Shown: piece by piece, positions 1 through 12,256 of the stretch
How positions within the stretch are numbered: the first letter of the stretch is position 1
Layout of the letters: every line of letters begins with the position of its first letter
NCBI GenBank assembly: GCA_943737045.1
Contig: CALSFV010000093.1
Span: 1 to 64,000 of the forward strand
Length of the DNA: 64,000 nt
Source of the DNA: Parapristionchus giblindavisi
Lineage: Eukaryota > Nematoda > Chromadorea > Rhabditida > Diplogasteridae
Direction of reading: 5' to 3'
Position numbers and translations under genes: made by a program
Notes under the pieces: model-generated
Database searches by the model: none
Seen by the model: only the letters and a program-made list of their open reading frames with translations
What the model was told of the DNA's origin: nothing

Positions 1-635
1 AAGAGTTTAGAATTATACTTGAAATTCTGTCTCCACTCTGTCTAAATTGATCATATTGGTTAATCACATTGAAAGCTTTACGTAAGGTTATTTGCAATTA
101 TCACAATTATCTGTCGATTAATGTTTGCAAATTCTTACGTTCGACTTTTTCCTATCTTTGTCTTGTACATTACGAAATTGTTTCCTAAATTGTGCCATGT
201 TTTTTTCTCCTCGTGAATTTTTTAAGACATGTGATATTCTATTCAACTCGTTACTCACATAACGATAAGTGGCAATGGGGGTGGAAATCAAGCTAGACAT
301 ATAGCTGTCTAGCACGCTAGCTAATTGTAAGGATCGGAAATAATCACCTTTTTCAAAAATGTCGTCGATGATTTGTGGAACAATTAGATTTTGAAGCGGA
401 TATGAATGAAAGATTTATTGCAGTGAGAAGGCAGACAGATAGGGAGGGAGAGGTAAAGGAAGAAGCAGATCGACAGAAGCGATGTATCTTCCACTGAACC
501 CATCATTCTGTTTTGCAATATTGTCATTTTCAAGAAACGTCCTTGAAAGGCACCAAAACATGATTAACTTTGGCTAACTCTCAACTTTTTTCGCGATGAA
601 ATTACTGCGAACGTTTCGAGATCTCGATTAGCTAG
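1..635. other. gene-free left flank
   Basis: AT-rich sequence with no open reading frame longer than about 65 codons and no exon flanked by good splice sites. I see nothing else in it. Confidence 0.5.
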
Positions 636-860
636 TGAAAGAGTGAGTGAGGGAGAGAGAGAGAGAGAGAGAGAGAAGGAGTGAGAGAGAGGGAGAGAGA
701 GAGGGGGAGAGAGTGTGTGAGAGAGAGGGAGAGAGAGAGTGATAGAGTGATAGAGAAAAATATAGAATGAGGGAGGTAAAAAAGATAAAGAGAGATAAAG
801 AGAGAGATAGCGAAAAAATAGAGGGCGAGATAAAGAGATTAATACTAGAGTAAGCGCTAA
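636..860. repeat. GA-rich microsatellite
   Basis: Degenerate GA/GAGAGG run that decays into GATAAAGAGA units toward its right end. Low complexity, not coding. Confidence 0.9.
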
Positions 861-2486
861 ATTTCAGGTGATCGTTTTCTCCTCTTGATCACAAGACGCA
901 CTGTTAGTATAGTATATCACAGTACAGTATGTACCCAGTCAATCATATCATCTATGCACATACTATTTAACGATTTTGTTGGTTCCGGTCAACCAACACT
1001 CACTATCTTTCCTTTAAAATCTTTCTTTCTTGACTATGATCTATTCTGATGGACCTATTCAATAAGTATAGTAAATACTAACCCACAAACATCACGTCAT
1101 GAGTAATCTATCGGCACATTGGTATATCAGTCAGCAGTATGATCATATCATGCCTGTATTTAGATAGCATTTGTGGTTTTAGGGCCATCCTGCAGTACTT
1201 CCCCTCGCCGTCTCAGAGGCGTCTTACTTACTTACTTAGTTATTTAGTAGATCCATCTTCAACGGGCGGGTCCGCGTGGATCAAAATCCCTCCATATTTC
1301 TCTATTGCGAGCGCGTGTAGTCCAGTGTTGGTAGGGCGCTCGTGAAGCGGAGGATTGGGTTGATCTTCCCATGATGTAGGGAATCTTCGCTTGCTCCTAC
1401 CGTCCGCGTACCTGATATTACTCGAAAGAAAAGAACACAGAGAAGATGGGAATAGCGGTGAGATGGAAAAATGGGAAACATTTAAATGAGAGAGACACTC
1501 ACATGTTTCCATAGAATTATTTTTTTCCTCTTTTTTTCGATTCCTCTCATACATTCCTTTTATTATTCTATTCATTCTTGTACATCTCCAAATTTCATTA
1601 AATCAAAACCCACCATTGTCATACCTATTCTCTATGCACAACAGTGAGAGGATATTAGGTGAGTCATTCTCTACCTCTCCCTCGTTCTCTCGCTCTCTCT
1701 CCCTCTCCTTTACAAGGGTGATTCGCCCCGGAAATATGTGCAGGTGCGTGGAGGAGTGAGAGAGGGAGAGAGAAAGGAGGGAGAGGGAGAGATACAAATC
1801 AACTGGTGTATTGGAGACAGACTGGTAGATTTAGCGATAAGCCGACTTTGCCTCTTCTCTCTCTCTCATTCATTCAGTCATTGTGAGCCATTTCTGTGCA
1901 ATCGGCCGCCTCCAAATTTCAGTATCTCTCTTCCCTCTGATATGGATTACTATGTGAGACCAGAAGGCAATGAAGGATTATTGAATTATTTTATTCGCAT
2001 AGTAATCCATATCATCTACCATCAAAAATGAAGACATTTAACACACTTTTCCGATTCTCTCTTCCCTCTATATTTCCATCCGCCCTTCTCAAACTATCGT
2101 GTTTCCCCGCTCCTGCAACGTCACCGTTTGCCCCTTTTGGAACGTTCTGGAATCTCTTAAATCTATGTTTGTACAGGGAGCACGTTAGCCTTTCCATATT
2201 GCGTCATGCTGCGTTCTGTCGCATAACGCCCCCATAGTACAAAAATTATGTTTATATTTGCGTTTGCTTCTGTCGTTTGGGAGGTTAGAATACGCCACTG
2301 TAATTAAAAGATTTTTTGTGGAACTTTATCCATTGAGATAACCCCTGCGTTATGCATTTTCGAAAGGCTAACGTATACCACACAATAATCTGACTGATTT
2401 TAGATAGTTCTTTTATTTTTGTATCTTAAACTAGGCGATGGATTAGATTTTTTGTTTCCTTAGCATTATTTATATCTCTGCTAATT
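861..2486. other. intergenic, possible retroelement remnant
   Basis: No exon chain found. A GC-richer block at about 1190-1420 stands out from its AT-rich surroundings and could be the 3' end of an old non-LTR element, but no domain is visible. A short inverted repeat of 16 bases (GATATGGATTACTATG and its complement) brackets 1938-2016. Confidence 0.35.
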
Positions 2487-2548
2487 GGCCTGGCAGTGAT
2501 CTCCCGCAGGACTTCGTATGCCTAGAATAACGGGATAACAACCCTTTC
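2487..2548 (+). repeat. dispersed ~65 bp repeat, family B, copy 1
   Basis: Shares the core CCGCAGGACTTCGTRTGCCT and a following GAATAACGGG with copies near 3474, 5126 and 33655. The copies differ by point changes only in the core, so this is a dispersed family rather than chance similarity. Function unknown. Confidence 0.6.
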
Positions 2549-2740
2549 ATATCTCTGTATATGCTGGCAGGATAAATATTATTATTATCATTATTAACTC
2601 TCGTCAAATTTAAAATAAAAGTCCTATGAGAAATAATGACTTTGTGACGACGATAATATTCGTATTTCCGTCACTTACGTACGTTTTCCTCTATTTCCTT
2701 TTTCTCCTTAACTCTCTCTATGTTTTCAAATTTTTAAAAA

Positions 2741-2837
2741 GCGCACCCCTAGCTAAACTCTCCGCTCTAGCTCTCACGCTTTCTTTGTCAACAAGTGAGC
2801 GTTGCCGGAGCGGAGAGTAAAATTAGCTCGGGGTATG
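2741..2837. mobile_element. MITE family A, copy 1
   Basis: Short foldback whose ends read roughly CACCCCGAGCTAATTTTA with an inner arm TCTCCGCTCYGGCAA. The right arm GAGCGGAGAGTAAAATTAGC pairs with the left arm. Ten further copies lie in the window. Confidence 0.75.
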
Positions 2838-2991
2838 ATTTTAAAGCATGACCAATTTCATATTTTTGTACCTATCGCTTCATTTCCTACTACTATACAA
2901 TATATATTTATACCTATCAGTATCTCTCATCTATAAATAATTCACTCCCGCTATTCTTCTAGTGCTTGTTTATGCTTGCTTTTCTATTATA

Positions 2992-3066
2992 CTCTCGCTC
3001 TCCCTCCCCTCTTCCTCTCTCTACCTCTCTCTCTCTCTCTCTCCATCTCTCTTCCTGTCCCTCCCT

Positions 3067-3113
<47 letters not shown>

Positions 3114-3142
3114 CCCCTTCTCTCTCTCCCTCTCTCCCCCCA
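2992..3142. repeat. CT-rich microsatellite
   Basis: Long CT/CCCT run. The Ser/Leu-rich and Arg/Glu-rich reading frames over it are artefacts of the repeat. Confidence 0.9.
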
Positions 3143-3305
3143 TATGTATTCTTGTCTAGGTAGTAGTAACTGTCCTTATGCCGTTTTCCCATATTCTTTT
3201 ATTCTTTTATATACTCCCATGTTGTTATTACACGATGCTGTGTGTCAGTGTACTTCCAGTATATCATGCTCACAAGAAAAAGGAAAGTAAGGAAAGAAAG
3301 TCTAA

Positions 3306-3427
3306 ATTAAAGGGAGCGTAACCTCACTCAATGGTCTCTTCGACGCGCAATGCTCTCTCGTTGTTAGAGAACAGAAAAATAGTGTGTGCAATGATGAGAC
3401 CATTGAGTGAGGTAACGCTTCCTTTAA
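3306..3427. mobile_element. 122 bp palindromic MITE
   Basis: Arms of about 32 bases, TTAAAGGGAGCGTAACCTCA on the left and its near-perfect complement ending CTTCCTTTAA on the right, around a short centre. Single copy of this type in the window. No coding capacity. Confidence 0.7.
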
Positions 3428-3473
3428 TATAGAAAAAACGTAATAGTCATGCATGAGATGGGGAAATATCACT

Positions 3474-3540
3474 GGTCTAGCAGTGATAATCCGCAGGACT
3501 TCGAGTGCCATGAATAACGTGTTGTACGTCTACCTTTTAT
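3474..3540 (+). repeat. dispersed repeat, family B, copy 2
   Basis: Carries the CCGCAGGACTTCG core followed by GAATAACG, matching copies at 2487, 5126 and 33655 with scattered substitutions. Confidence 0.55.
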
Positions 3541-4135
3541 CTTTTTTAATAGTCATGCACATGCAAATAATAATATGATAATAATATAATATAATATTTT
3601 ATTCCTTCAAATGAGCGCATCTGGGATGGGGATCGGGAATATCTGTTAGATAGTCTTGTGAAGGATGTCCGTCGACAAGGCGAATCGGTGAGATGTGGGG
3701 GTGGAGGGAGGTTGTAATCTAAAGTAGTTATTAGCAGTGGTGAGAACTGTTTCGGCCATTCTGTTATAGACAGTGAAACTCTACCCGATGGGGTTGTCCT
3801 GTATGCCTGCTACGCGCTCTTCAGAAATTACGACAAGAAATGAAAAAAAGAGAAAAAACTCTCCTCTTTTACGTTCCTGTTTTCGTTTTTACGTAATCGT
3901 TTGTACCCTTTTCGCGGCAATGATCATGACTACTTCTTGACGTACTACAATAATTTTGAACTCATTATCTTTTATCATTATTTGCGTTGCTCATTCGCTC
4001 TACTTACTTATTCTCATACATATGCTCACGCTCATATTACGTCAGTACATTTCATATTTCACATATTTTCTTGCACTCGAACACTTTGTACTTGATGGAA
4101 TACCCTTGTGGTGTACGGTAAATGAATAAATAAAT

Positions 4136-4492
4136 ATTAAACACTTTATCGAGATCAAATATGGGTTGGGTCACCGGATCTGTAGAGATATGAGATGGTT
4201 CCGATCATACATTTTTGTTCAACTCACATTTGCAGAACTATAATCTGACCCGTAATTGTGATAAACGGACCCGATTATAAACTGGCCCGTAAAATTGGTT
4301 AATTTCGCTCATTTTGGCAAAATATGCGATAAAGTGACCCGTTTTTTATAAGCGCGCCAATTTATAAACTGACCCGTACCCACAATGTTGGTGCTCGAAA
4401 ATGTATGGTTCCGATGCTTGATATTCGCAATGTTCATAGAGCCTGATCCAACATTCTTCACAAATTCATCCTTCCATCTCAATTCGGGTCTT
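4136..4492 (-). repeat. degenerate duplicate of 7580-7722, interrupted by a transposon
   Basis: The flanks 4136-4205 and 4407-4492 together align with 7580-7722, with many substitutions. A 201-base insertion splits them. The partner at 7580-7722 has an open minus-strand frame, while this copy has in-frame stops. Either both are old non-coding repeats or this is a pseudogenic copy of a short exon. Confidence 0.6.
4206..4406. mobile_element. MULE-like MITE with 9 bp target duplication
   Basis: Ends are CATACATTTT and AAAATGTAT. It is flanked by perfect direct repeats GGTTCCGAT at 4197-4205 and 4407-4415. The paralogous sequence near 7640 lacks the insertion and has a single site, so the boundaries are well fixed. 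A 9-base duplication is typical of Mutator-like transposition. No transposase is encoded. Confidence 0.7.
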
Positions 4493-5125
4493 CTTCTTGA
4501 TGGATTTGATCTTTATTGGCTCCATTTCATCACTCTCCCAGTCACTAACATTGTATTCTCAGTATATTATATGTCTGTCACTCCTTCCTCTTGTTTATAA
4601 GCGGTGTTGTTCGTTTATTCTGTTCCTTCTCTTCCTCTGCCCCCGTGGCTCTCCCCTGTTCATTGTTTTGTTTTCTTCGTGTATTTTCTTCGTCTCCCGA
4701 TAACTCGTTCCTACCGTCGTTCTAATACATTTCGACTAGAATTATTTCATTTAGAACTACGTAATAGTGTTTCTAAAGCATTAGTAAGAATGTGAAGAGA
4801 GAGAGTCGGGGAAATAAAAAGTCATTTCATATAATTTTTTTGAAAAGGCGCAGAGTTGGAGAGAGGCAGAAATAAAATTAGACAGAGAAAAAAAGACAGA
4901 TAAATTATCAGAGGAAGATGTGCTGCACTATCTCTTGTTGTTTGGTTTTCGAGATCAGTTACCTCATATGGCTTCACCCTTGTTTTTCATGAAATATCGA
5001 ACCGCTATTCTCGCCGCGTCACTGATTGATTGTGATTGTCACAATTCAATTTAAATCAATAATATTGTTTCTAATTAATTTATTTTTATTATTTTTCGAT
5101 AACACTCCACTGATAATAATCACAT

Positions 5126-5190
5126 GCCTAGCATTGATTTCCCGCAGGACTTGGTGTGCCTTGAATAGCGGGATTTACCTTTACCTTACC
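5126..5190 (+). repeat. dispersed repeat, family B, copy 3
   Basis: Matches the family core CCCGCAGGACTTGGTGTGCC and continues with GAATAGCGGGATTTACC, ending about 170 bases upstream of the LITAF-domain gene. Confidence 0.6.
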
Positions 5191-5359
5191 AGACTTTTAA
5201 ACTCCGCCCTATCAGAGCCGACATTCCATTCCACACTTACGCTTACTAATTTCGAAATTATTTGTAGATCCGATATCTCATAAGCCCGTTCTTGTTCTCG
5301 CCCTCATGCCCCTAATATTGTTATAATCGTATTTAATAAATATTTTACAATGATTCTAG

Positions 5360-8300
5360 ATGGCATCAGAATCTCCTCCACCCTCGTACTCTCCTCCGAG
5401 ACCTCCGCCACCCTACGAGAGCCAGAATAGCGACAATGCGCACAGGGAAAACACTATCAAGGTGTGATCTTTGATCTTTTGCCCGTGATCTTTGATATCC
5501 CATTATACTACTGTGCATTGTTCTTTGATATTCATCATCCTCTTGATCTTTGGCCATAGTTGCCTTTTCTATAATATTTCGTTATTGTAATGTCGGAAAG
5601 CATTTTTGTTACATTTACCTGATCTTTGATCTTTAACAGGTCTCTCCAGTCCCCTTCACTCCTCTGGCCGCGCCCGAATACCACCACCCGATGACTTCCA
5701 TGCCGACGACATCGGTTAGATCGAAATCGAAAAATTTTTTAAAAATTTATTATATTACATTATCTAAAGTGGCATTAACACTATTTAAATTATCGCTGTT
5801 ATTTTCTAACGAATGACATTTGCCATTGTAACTGCAGTGACTTTTGTTAGTGCAAAGAAGCGAGGGGTATTGGACAGATTGCCTAGTTATTATAATAAAT
5901 GAGATATTCGCTCTTTGATCTGTGATCTCTGACCTCTGATATTTTCAGCAGCCCATGGACCCCGCTCATCTATCTGCTCCACCGACCAATCCGCCTACCG
6001 TAATCATCTACCAGACCGTATCCCCGTCGATAGCCTCCACGAGTGCGCCCTACCTGGCCATGTGTCCCAAGTGTCAGGTCAGACCATATATATTGTAATC
6101 TTGGAACTTTCCTGTTTTTTGACCCGGGGTAATTTACATAAGTTCTGCATTTGCAGAACTGCTCCCCTGCTAGGGGGAGGCATGCCCTCCCATTTTAGGG
6201 AGGGCAGTCCAATGGGGGCCCGTGCTCCCGCCCTCTCCTCCAAATGGGAGAGCGCTGGACTGAAACGAAGAAGGAGGAAGACGGCTTTTATAGATATTTG
6301 TAATTATATTAAATTTTATTAGGGTTTGAACGAGAGAGTGCGAAAATAGAGAGAGCAATTCCTCATTTTAGCAAAAACTGTAAGTATAGCATATTGTAAG
6401 CAAGAAAGAAGCCAGGAAAAAAACAATATTAGGGGGGGGGGGAGTCAGAGTCAAGGTATGCCATAAATAAATATTTAAAATTTCAACGAATTTCTCTACT
6501 GTCAATCAACGAATACCATGACTCCCAATAACTAATGCACATCTTGAAACATATCTGCGCAAGCACGAATAAAGTGTATCGAGACGTTTAATAAAGTCAT
6601 TTTGCGATAGTCTACAATCGTGTACACCTCTTTTTTGTTCTTTTCGTAACTTTTGCCATATAAGAGTTACGCACACTTCAGCTCTATGTACTTGATATTA
6701 AGTATCAGGGCTCGTTTTGGAAGTGTAGATGTAGATTGAGAGATATATAGAGACAGATGTATTTAGTGATCATCGATATAGAGGAGAGGGGAAGAAGGTA
6801 GAGGAAGCAAAGGAGAAGGGAGAGAGAGACTGGGAGAGAGAGAGTGTGTGAGGTAGAGAAGGGAGAGGAGGGAAAGGAGAGAGATTGGGAGAGATTGGGG
6901 GAGAGAGAGAGAGAGAGAGAGAGAGAAGGGAAGAGAGATAGAGGTGGGAGATAGCCTAACACGCAAACTAATTCTCTAGTTCTCGCTTAAGCCGATTAAG
7001 TTAGCCACCACGGCAGAGGTAACCGAATTCTACTTCACAGAGCTGCTGATGTCTATCATCTATCCCTCTCTTTTCCCCTCTCTCTCACTCTCTCTCTCTC
7101 TGTCCCTCATCTCCCTCATCTCCCTCTCTCTCTTCTCTCTCTCTCCTTCACTCTCTCTCACTCTCACTCTCTCCCTCTCTCTCCCCCTCTCTCCCTCTCT
7201 CCCCCTTTCTCCCTCTCTCTCACTCTCTCTCACCCTCTCTCTCACACAAACTACCTTGCTGACAATGAGTCAGATCTCTCTACACTATCTCCTCACAGAT
7301 CAAACGTCCATGATAGAGAGAGAGAGAGAGAGTCCATAAGTTAACACTACATAACAGTTGCATAACATTACGAAATATAATCTCATCACGCGACTAAAAA
7401 TAAATCTTTTTAACAACATCGCGCGTATCCAATTTGATACTCCGATGTGAAATGGGATAGATGTCGGAAATTAGTGACGTTTGCAATCTAGTTGAGGAAA
7501 CTTAAAACGTTAGGAAACGTTCTCTCATTGGTTAAGAAATAGTTTAGGGAATGCTGAAATAATTGATTTTTGCATTGTACCCATTAAACGATTTATCGAG
7601 ATCAACTATGCGATGGGCTTCCAGATCAGTAGCGATACGAGATGGTTCTACTGTTCCTTGTTTATTGCAATGTTCATAAAGCCAACTTTCTTCGCAAATC
7701 CATCCTTCCATCTGAATTCGGAGGTTCAACCATAGAGAGCTTAAATTGCATAATATTCTGTTCAAAAATTCAAAAATAAAAGAAAAGCAGAGAAAAACTC
7801 TCCTCGTTACAATATTAGGCGCTCCAACCACGCAATCCCCATAATAGAGAAGTGTCCCTTAAAGTTCATTCCGCCATATCAATATAACATATATCATATA
7901 ACATATAATATAACATAAGATCACAAAATTCTCTAATTTTGATACCTTGACGCAAATATTCATGGGGTAAGGATCCCGAAAAGCTAGGTCATCATATACT
8001 TTTCTGCCTTATAAAAAGCGTAAATATAATAACGGTATGTTTCAGCAAGAAGTGACGACGAAGCAGTCATTCGTGACGGGTACTTTCACTTGGTTGGTCT
8101 GTCTGATCATCCTCTTCTTCTTCTTCCCACTAGCATGCATTCCGTTCTGTCTCGACTCGTGCAAGGTTTGTGCAATTATTACATACACATGACACTATTT
8201 TAAATATTAAAAAAAATCAAATGGTTCCTGTATTTTTTATGAGTTTAAAACCCTTTTTGCTTATGAACTATGTAGAAATCTTGATAGAAATTCGATTTTA

Positions 8301-8393
8301 AAAATAATATCAATAAATCGATATTTTCAGGACGTCCATCACTACTGTCCCAAGTGCGCGACGCTCATCTCTATTAAGAAGAGGTTCATCTAA
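5360..8393 (+). CDS. LITAF: LITAF-domain membrane protein
   Basis: Five exons (5360-5461, 5640-5714, 5949-6077, 8046-8165, 8331-8393), all phase 0, give 162 residues. The first ~95 residues are Pro/Ser/Thr-rich with a PPSY and a PPPPYE motif, the kind bound by WW domains. The LITAF domain follows: CPKC at 98-101, the TGTFTW turn at 113-118, a hydrophobic Phe/Leu-rich half-hairpin to about 133, then DVHHYCPKC at 143-151. Cys98, Cys101, Cys148 and Cys151 are the expected zinc ligands. LITAF/SIMPLE proteins are monotopic on the cytosolic face of late endosomes and lysosomes, and the family's length (~160) matches. An AG directly before the ATG could be a trans-splice acceptor. Intron 3 is almost 2 kb and holds repeats and microsatellites; the other introns are 165-235 bases. 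Confidence 0.93.
6115..6360 (+). mobile_element. dispersed foldback fragment in LITAF intron 3
   Basis: A ~240-base stretch starting TTTTTTGACCCGGGGTAATT is repeated in inverted orientation at 49876-50250, inside an intron of the large secreted-protein gene. The shared part includes two GGGAGGGC-type palindromes and a GCCGTCTTCC segment. This copy is missing its second end. Confidence 0.7.
6745..6948. repeat. GA-rich microsatellite in LITAF intron 3
   Basis: GAGAG/GGGAGA run. With the CT tract at 7065-7250 it could form an imperfect intronic hairpin. Confidence 0.85.
7065..7250. repeat. CT-rich microsatellite in LITAF intron 3
   Basis: CTCTC/CCCTCT run complementary in composition to the GA tract 120 bases upstream. 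Reading frames over it are repeat artefacts. Confidence 0.85.
7580..7722 (-). repeat. intact partner of the 4136-4492 duplicate
   Basis: Lies within LITAF intron 3 on the opposite strand. The minus strand is open across it and beyond (to 7831), but I find no family match and no flanking exon chain. It serves as the insertion-free reference for the MITE at 4206-4406. Confidence 0.5.
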
Positions 8394-10490
8394 AAGTCCC
8401 ACCACGACGCTTCGAGGGTTACTGTAGCTCCACCCCTTTTCCCCTCGATTGTCCGAGGATTACTGTATCTCTCTCTAATCGTCATACCATATACCCCCGG
8501 TTACCATTGCCACACGCCAGTAATTATCGTACCATAATAACCAAATGATTTATCATAATTGAATCCCGTCACGAGTTCCCCGGTTACTGTAGCTCCGCCC
8601 TTCTTTATCGATTGACTCAAAGTTGTTATCATTCCAGATACAGAGAACAGATGGTGCGAAAGCGAAATCAAATCAATGAAATGCGATTGTCGGTCGTCTC
8701 ATTCTTTTCGGGCCTTTCGAAAAATCAATAAAATCTAGTAATAAAATCAATAGAGCAAGCACCGCCTCTTCTCTTCCTATAGCGCTGTTGGACCTCACTG
8801 TCTTACTGTAGTTTACTTTTCCTTGTGATCGATCGATTGACCGGTATACCGTACACCTTTTCTCACTTTGCACCTACCGTACACCCCGCTCATTGTCAGC
8901 AGCACCATTTCACACTCGCTATTGATATTTGTGTAGATTTTAAAAATCGATAGACACGCCAATTTTTCGACGTGTATTACGACTGAAGCACTTGCGTATA
9001 AAGATGGCTCTGATCAAGTCACGAAAGGAAACGAAAACCTGAGAAAACTCTCCTCGTTTCACACACTCTCTCGCCTCTTTTTCGTTTCTTTTCGCGACTT
9101 TTGATCATCACATTATCAGTATCTCTCATGATTGTAAACCGTAGTGAATCTATCGCATGACTAGTCCGAATATCACAAGCATCTCACGCCAATAACTAAT
9201 CAATTTACTTTTTTTCCGAAAATATTGTTTTCATCTATTTTCTAATTTGACGATACGCTCATATTTGTGATGAATTAGCATAAAGGTTATCGCACATCGC
9301 TATTTGTTCTGAACAACATAAAATTAATGGAATGCCACATACAGATTAAATTTGCCCGAATGTCGTTAGTTGGCGAACGATTTGCCAGTATTCAGACAAA
9401 TGATAGCCTGTATATGGGCAAATCAGTGGTTTTTGGGCTACCATTTGCCCGAATATGGGCAAATCGTGTACATAAGTATCGTAAGTTGGCAAATCTATTA
9501 CCCATATTTGGGTAAGTTTGCTCTCAGTGCAACATCCTCAAAAAATGAGGTGGAATCACATGTTCGAAGGGAAACAAATGAGAAATTCAAAACGAAGCGA
9601 GAAACAATAGAGCAAACACAACACTATCAAATTCAAAAAGACTTATGGCACAACCTAATAATATTTTCGTTTGCTCGGCTATTATAGAATTAAAACTGTT
9701 CGAACGTTACTAATTCCTTCACGAAGCCGAGGGATAATTTAATTCTGCCCACTTCCTAGCTTGACATCTATGATATAATATTTATTTCTAATGTTGCCAG
9801 AACGAAAAGTTGCAATAAAAACATTTATCAAAGAACATAATTATTTATAATATCTCCATCGTCGTGTCATCTGTCTGCTATATAAGAAATGTGCATATTT
9901 AGCTAATCTCTGTGATTCACTCAATGGTTCACTGAAAATAAATAATAATTAATTTAATTTAATTTTTTGTCCATTCCTGAACTATCCATTTTTTCTTTTA
10001 ACTAAGAATAGGAAACCTTTTGAGGTCAGCTATGGCAGCTTTCTTCCTGCAGAAAAATATCATTATTGTTTTCTTCAAAAATTAAATAAAACCTGAGATT
10101 TGAGTTGATGCAAGCTGAAATATTATACAAGGAAATAGATGCCAGGCTAGGGACTGGGGGAGGATCCTGAATAATTTACTTTGATAACTGTTAGAAAATG
10201 AGTGCTCGAAGTGGAGCCGATCAGTGATCGAATGGTTTCCTCGATGCAGGAGAAGAAAAGGGAGACCCCCCCCCACAAGATGGAGCGACCTCTTTCGGAA
10301 GACTGTTGGATGCAACTTTCTCAGCGAAGCTAAGTGCAAGAATTGGAATTCCATGCACATCAGAGCCCTTGTATATGCGAACTCTTGATAAATGTGTTAT
10401 AAATGAAAATGAAATGAACTGTTAGAAGCAGCTTAAATGAATCAAAAAATACATTGGAGAGTAGTAATATAACATTCTACAGTATACTAA
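8394..10490. other. gene-free interval with palindromic TTTGCCC repeats
   Basis: No exon chain. At 9350-9522 the sequence repeats a palindromic unit of the form ATTTGCCCGAATATGGGCAA at least four times with loose spacing. CTGTAG/CGGTAG-type heptamers are common at 8410-8880. The open minus frame at 10082-10360 has no recognisable domain. Confidence 0.45.
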
Positions 10491-10503
10491 AGTGGCAGTA
10501 CGA

Positions 10504-10968
10504 CATTTTGGAACGGCCGTTTTGGAACACGGCCGTTTTGGAACGGGACGTTTTGGAACGGGACATTTTGGAACACGGACGTTTTGGAACACGGACGTTT
10601 TGGAACGGGACGTTTTGGAACGGGACGTTTTGGAACACGGACGTTTTGGAACACGGCCGTTTTGGAACGGGACGTTTTGGAACACAGCCGTTTTGGAACG
10701 GGACGTTTTGGAACGGGACGTTTTGGAACGGGACATTTTGGAACACGGACGTTTTGGAACACGGACGTTTTGGAACGGGACGTTTTGGAACACGGACGTT
10801 TTGGAACACGGCCGTTTTGGAACGGGACGTTTTGGAACACGGCCGTTTTGGAACGGGACGTTTTGGAACGGGATGTTTTGGAACACGGACGTTTTGGAAC
10901 GGGACGTTTTGGAACGGGACGTTTGGGAACGGGACGTTTTGGAACACGGCCGTTTTGGAACGGGACGT
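10504..10968 (+). repeat. GGAAC minisatellite, left arm
   Basis: About thirty tandem units of 15-16 bases that vary only after GGAAC (GGGA, ACGGA or ACGGC). The alternating unit lengths keep several frames open, producing spurious repetitive proteins on both strands. Confidence 0.95.
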
Positions 10969-11944
10969 GACATTTCAGCAACCGCATTTCGAAAACCGAC
11001 ATTTCGGCAACGGGGCATAACTCGGTTAGTAGGGTCATAGAAACATGAGATGAGTATCAATGTGATCAGCCTCAGCAACACTACAGTAATCTACCGTAAC
11101 CCGGTTCGGTGGGTCAGATCAAGTTCGGTGGGTCAGATTTCACTAAAAATTGTAGGAACAGCCACTACCTTGTGCGAAATCATTATCAGCTATTGCAAAC
11201 TACAGTAATCTACGGTAATCCGGTTCGGTAGGTCAGATCAAGTTCGGTGGGTCAGACTTAACTAAAAATTGTCGGAATGTCCACTACGTGTGCGTTATCA
11301 TTATGAGCTATTGCAAAATACCGTAATCTACCGTAACCCAGTTCGGTGGGTCAGATTTCGCTAAAATTGTGTGACAGATTAGAGTAAGCATAACTGTAAC
11401 TAACAACAGGGGTATGCGGTAAATGACGTTCAAAATATCAAAATAAAATAAAATATTGTTTCAATTTTCATAGTTTATTTGAAAAAAAAATTGCTAGGAG
11501 CCGAAAAGCTAGTTATGGAACGTTACCGGAATGCCGGTTGTGTTATTACTAAAATCTGACCCATCGCACTTGATCTGACCCACTGAACTTGGTTACGGTA
11601 GATTACGGTAGTTTGCAATAGCTAATGATGATATCACACACGTAGTGGCCATTCCGACAATTTTTATACAAATCTGACCCACCGAACTTAATCTGACCTA
11701 CCGAACTGGGTTACGGTTGATTACGGTAGTTTGCAATAGCTCATAATGATAACTCACAAGTAGTGGCTGTTCCGACAATTTTTATTGAAATCTAACCCAC
11801 CGAACTGGGTTACGGTAGATTACGGTAGTGTTACTGATGCTGATCACATTGATACCCATCTCATGTTTTTGACCCCTACGAGTTATGCCCCGTTGCCGAA
11901 ACGTCGATTGCCGAAATGCGGTTGCTGAAATGTCACCCCCCCCC

Positions 11945-12256
11945 AAACTTCCAAAACGTCCGTGTTCCAAAACGTCCCCTTCCAAAACGTCCTGTTCCAA
12001 AACGTCCGTGTTCCAAAACGTGTTCCCGTTCCAAAACGTCCTGTTCCAAAACGTCCGTGTTCCAAAACGTCCCGTTCCAAAATGTCTCGTTCCAAAACGT
12101 CCGTGTTCCAAAACGTCCGTGTTCCAAAATGTCCCGTTCCAAAACGTCCCGTTCCAAAACGTCCCGTTCCAAAACGGCCGTGTTCCAAAACGTCCCGTTC
12201 CAAAACGTCCCGTTCCAAAACGGCCGTGTTCCAAAACGGCCGTTCCAAAATGTCGT
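11945..12256 (-). repeat. GGAAC minisatellite, right arm
   Basis: Inverted array of the same units as 10504-10968 but about 150 bases shorter, so copy number has changed in one arm since the element formed. Confidence 0.95.

Noticed and set aside
2959..3290. Ser/Leu-rich and Arg/Glu-rich frames over CT or GA tracts (also near 6705, 7049, 38039 and 55931)
   Set aside because: Translations of dinucleotide microsatellites.
10082..10360. 92-codon minus-strand frame
   Set aside because: No domain, contains a homopolymer-C stretch, and no partner exons.
10504..10968. Possible CRISPR-like array
   Set aside because: Units are contiguous with no unique spacers, and the genome is clearly eukaryotic. 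It is the arm of a foldback element.
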